64,000 nucleotides of DNA, from NCBI GenBank assembly GCA_948567375.1, contig OX419756.1, positions 47,408,552-47,472,551 of the forward strand. The letters run 5' to 3'. How positions within the stretch are numbered: position 1 is the stretch's first letter; each line of letters opens with the position of its first letter. The position numbers and the translations under genes are program-made. The DNA is from Lunularia cruciata. Taxonomy: Eukaryota; Streptophyta; Marchantiopsida; Lunulariales; Lunulariaceae. Under the pieces are notes generated by a model that was given only the letters and a program-made list of their open reading frames with translations, made no database searches and was not told where the DNA came from. Shown one piece after another: positions 62,323-64,000 of this stretch.

Positions 62323-63369
62323 ATTGTGATGAGTAATTGATTGAAGCCACTCTCAAAATCAATTAAGTTAATCCTCACACTCCCATTGACACCCAACATG
62401 TTTGGCAAATACCATCATGTTAAGATCTTGGGATATGGAGGAGCAATGGTTGTGAGGGTGGTTGAATCTAAAGTGCTAATAGATCCCAAGAAGCTAAAAG
62501 AGTTATAGAATGAGAGAAAGTTGATGGTAGGTGGCTTTTGGAAAGCACTTCTTGAGTGACAATCGGGTATAAGTAACAAGGATAAGGAATTTCAGAATTG
62601 ACTATACAATCAAGAAAAGATGGCTATCTAGGACTCTCTTACAATTCCACTATAAAAGTCAAGAGATTGAAGTTTTTTTATAGGATCAAATTGTAAAGGG
62701 TGGAGAGATTGATGCCTTTGTAGAGGATTGAGAGATTCAAGAGTTTGAGGTGATTGGGATTCACAGCTATGTAACTTCTCAAGGTGGTGCACTCCATTGT
62801 ATCCATATCCATGACACTCCTTTCATACAAGACAAGGCCAACTCCCCAAATTGCAAATGCCATTGTCTCAAATTAACTTCACGTCCCTTGTACTCTTGAT
62901 GCACACTACATTGAATGGAATGCTAACCAAAGCTTTTTTTATGACACACTTACAATTCTCCATTTTCTCTCCATCCCACCACCATTCTCCCTCTTCATTT
63001 TCTTGACACCTAATCCTCTCACTTTAAATCCTCTACCCTATACCGCCTTCTCTCTCACCTTTCACACCTATCTAGTTTGATAGCAATGCATACTTATCTG
63101 CCAAGAAAACACCAAAGCTCTCCTCTAACAAGGATAGAAAATTTTAAAATTTCCCATCCTATCTCCAATTCATTACACAACTTACAACTTACACACTCAC
63201 TAAAGACTCTCAAAGAGATCTAAAATTTGAAAATTTTCTCCTTTGATCTCCAATTCACTACATAGCTTACACACTCAGTCGTTCACATAAAAATCAAGAA
63301 TCCCTCTGAGGCTTATGTAATGTTCCAAGGACACAAGAAGCCCAACAAAAAAAAATAACACAAGAGAAA
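62323..63369. other. Spacer between the old LTR and LTR-like copy 2
   Basis: No PBS or gag is recognisable after the old LTR. 63160-63260 contains a short duplication (TCCAATTCA(T/C)TACA.A.CTTACA). No gene seen. Confidence 0.4.
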
Positions 63370-63930
63370 CATAAGGTTTCATTCCTCAATACTCCAATGC
63401 CCCAAAGGAGCACCTTCTCTATATTATATAGCAAAGAAAATAGACTCAAAGGGAGCTACACCCTTGGATCAGATATATGAATTGGTGATATGTCAATGAG
63501 TTCCACCTTTAGATTAACTGCATGGATTGGTGACATGTTGATCTTTGTCCTATTTGGTTGGTCAAACAAGTTTGACCAAAGAGAATCTTTGGGGAATTTT
63601 CATGTAGTAAACTTAGAATAGCATGGGTAAGATACAATTGGAAAGATCTCGACAGGACAAGCAAGATGGGGAGACAAGCAATGTCTTAACCATGGAAGGA
63701 AGGAATATATTTATTTTTTAAGACACAATTCATGTTTATAGACCTCCAAAATTAATTCTAAAATTTTTAGCGTATTTTTGACCTCTATATCATTAATGGA
63801 AATATTCTTTTGATGACATATCTACTCAATTTATTTAGACTAGTGTATATAACATCCCTAAAGATATTATCAAATTAATTTTCACTTGTAGATACTCTGT
63901 CTAGCTAATAATATTATACCTTACTTCTCA
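63370..63930 (-). repeat. LTR-like repeat, copy 2 (inverted relative of 52560-53140)
   Basis: On the minus strand it shows the same order as copy 1: GATGTTA..., TTTTGGAGG, GGTCAAAC..GTTTGACC (63560-63577), CCAAGGGTG.AGCT, TATATAAT, GAGAAGGTGCTCCTTTGGGGCAT. Divergence is moderate. The repeat may continue past the end of the window. Confidence 0.6.
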
Positions 63931-64000
63931 TGTCTTCTCATAAACTTTCAAAAGTTACAATTCTCACCGTTCCCACCAAATTCACGAGAACCAAAAATAT

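Overview
The window is nuclear DNA of a land plant. The host genes have spliced exons and plant-typical domain architectures, including a group IId WRKY factor, a MIZU-KUSSEI1-type DUF617 protein and a plastid-type CDP-diacylglycerol synthase. Short introns, few genes and AT-rich repeat-laden spacers suggest a bryophyte, most likely a moss; that placement is inference. A run of exactly 200 N at 15159-15358 marks a draft assembly.

Layout. 1-4.2 kb is AT-rich repeat debris that includes a decayed Ty3/gypsy pol remnant. 4.4-16.5 kb is the gene island: CDC20 (+), a MIZ1/DUF617 gene (-), a conserved plant gene of unknown function (+, cut by the gap), and the last three exons of a CDP-DAG synthase (+). 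16.5-25 kb holds no recognisable host gene, but has degenerate duplications and a LINE-like relic. A three-exon WRKY gene (-) lies at 27.26-28.68 kb. From 29 kb to the end I see no intact host gene. There are GC-richer anonymous blocks, a second LINE-like relic, a PIF/Harbinger transposase relic, a decayed FCP1-like phosphatase relic, several tandem and foldback repeats, and two inverted copies of an LTR-like repeat.

The most interesting object is a very young Ty3/gypsy chromovirus at 55430-61074 (minus strand). It has two 424-bp LTRs that differ at one base, a 5-bp target duplication, an initiator-Met PBS, a polypurine tract, gag, and pol with a C-terminal chromodomain. Three features stand out. 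(1) Upstream of its TATA box the LTR is packed with GAAnnTTC inverted units, which are textbook heat-shock elements. (2) Gag and pol are joined by what looks like a complete -1 frameshift signal: GGGAAAC in the correct phase, a 6-nt spacer and a 10-bp stem. (3) The coding region carries three nonsense codons although the LTRs are almost identical, which suggests mobilisation in trans. An older LTR with the same GAAGCTTC-rich layout lies next to it in the opposite orientation.

The host genes are ordinary housekeeping or regulatory genes and do not form a functional cluster: CDC20 in the cell cycle, CDP-DAG synthase in plastid lipid synthesis, MIZ1-like in growth responses, WRKY in stress transcription.
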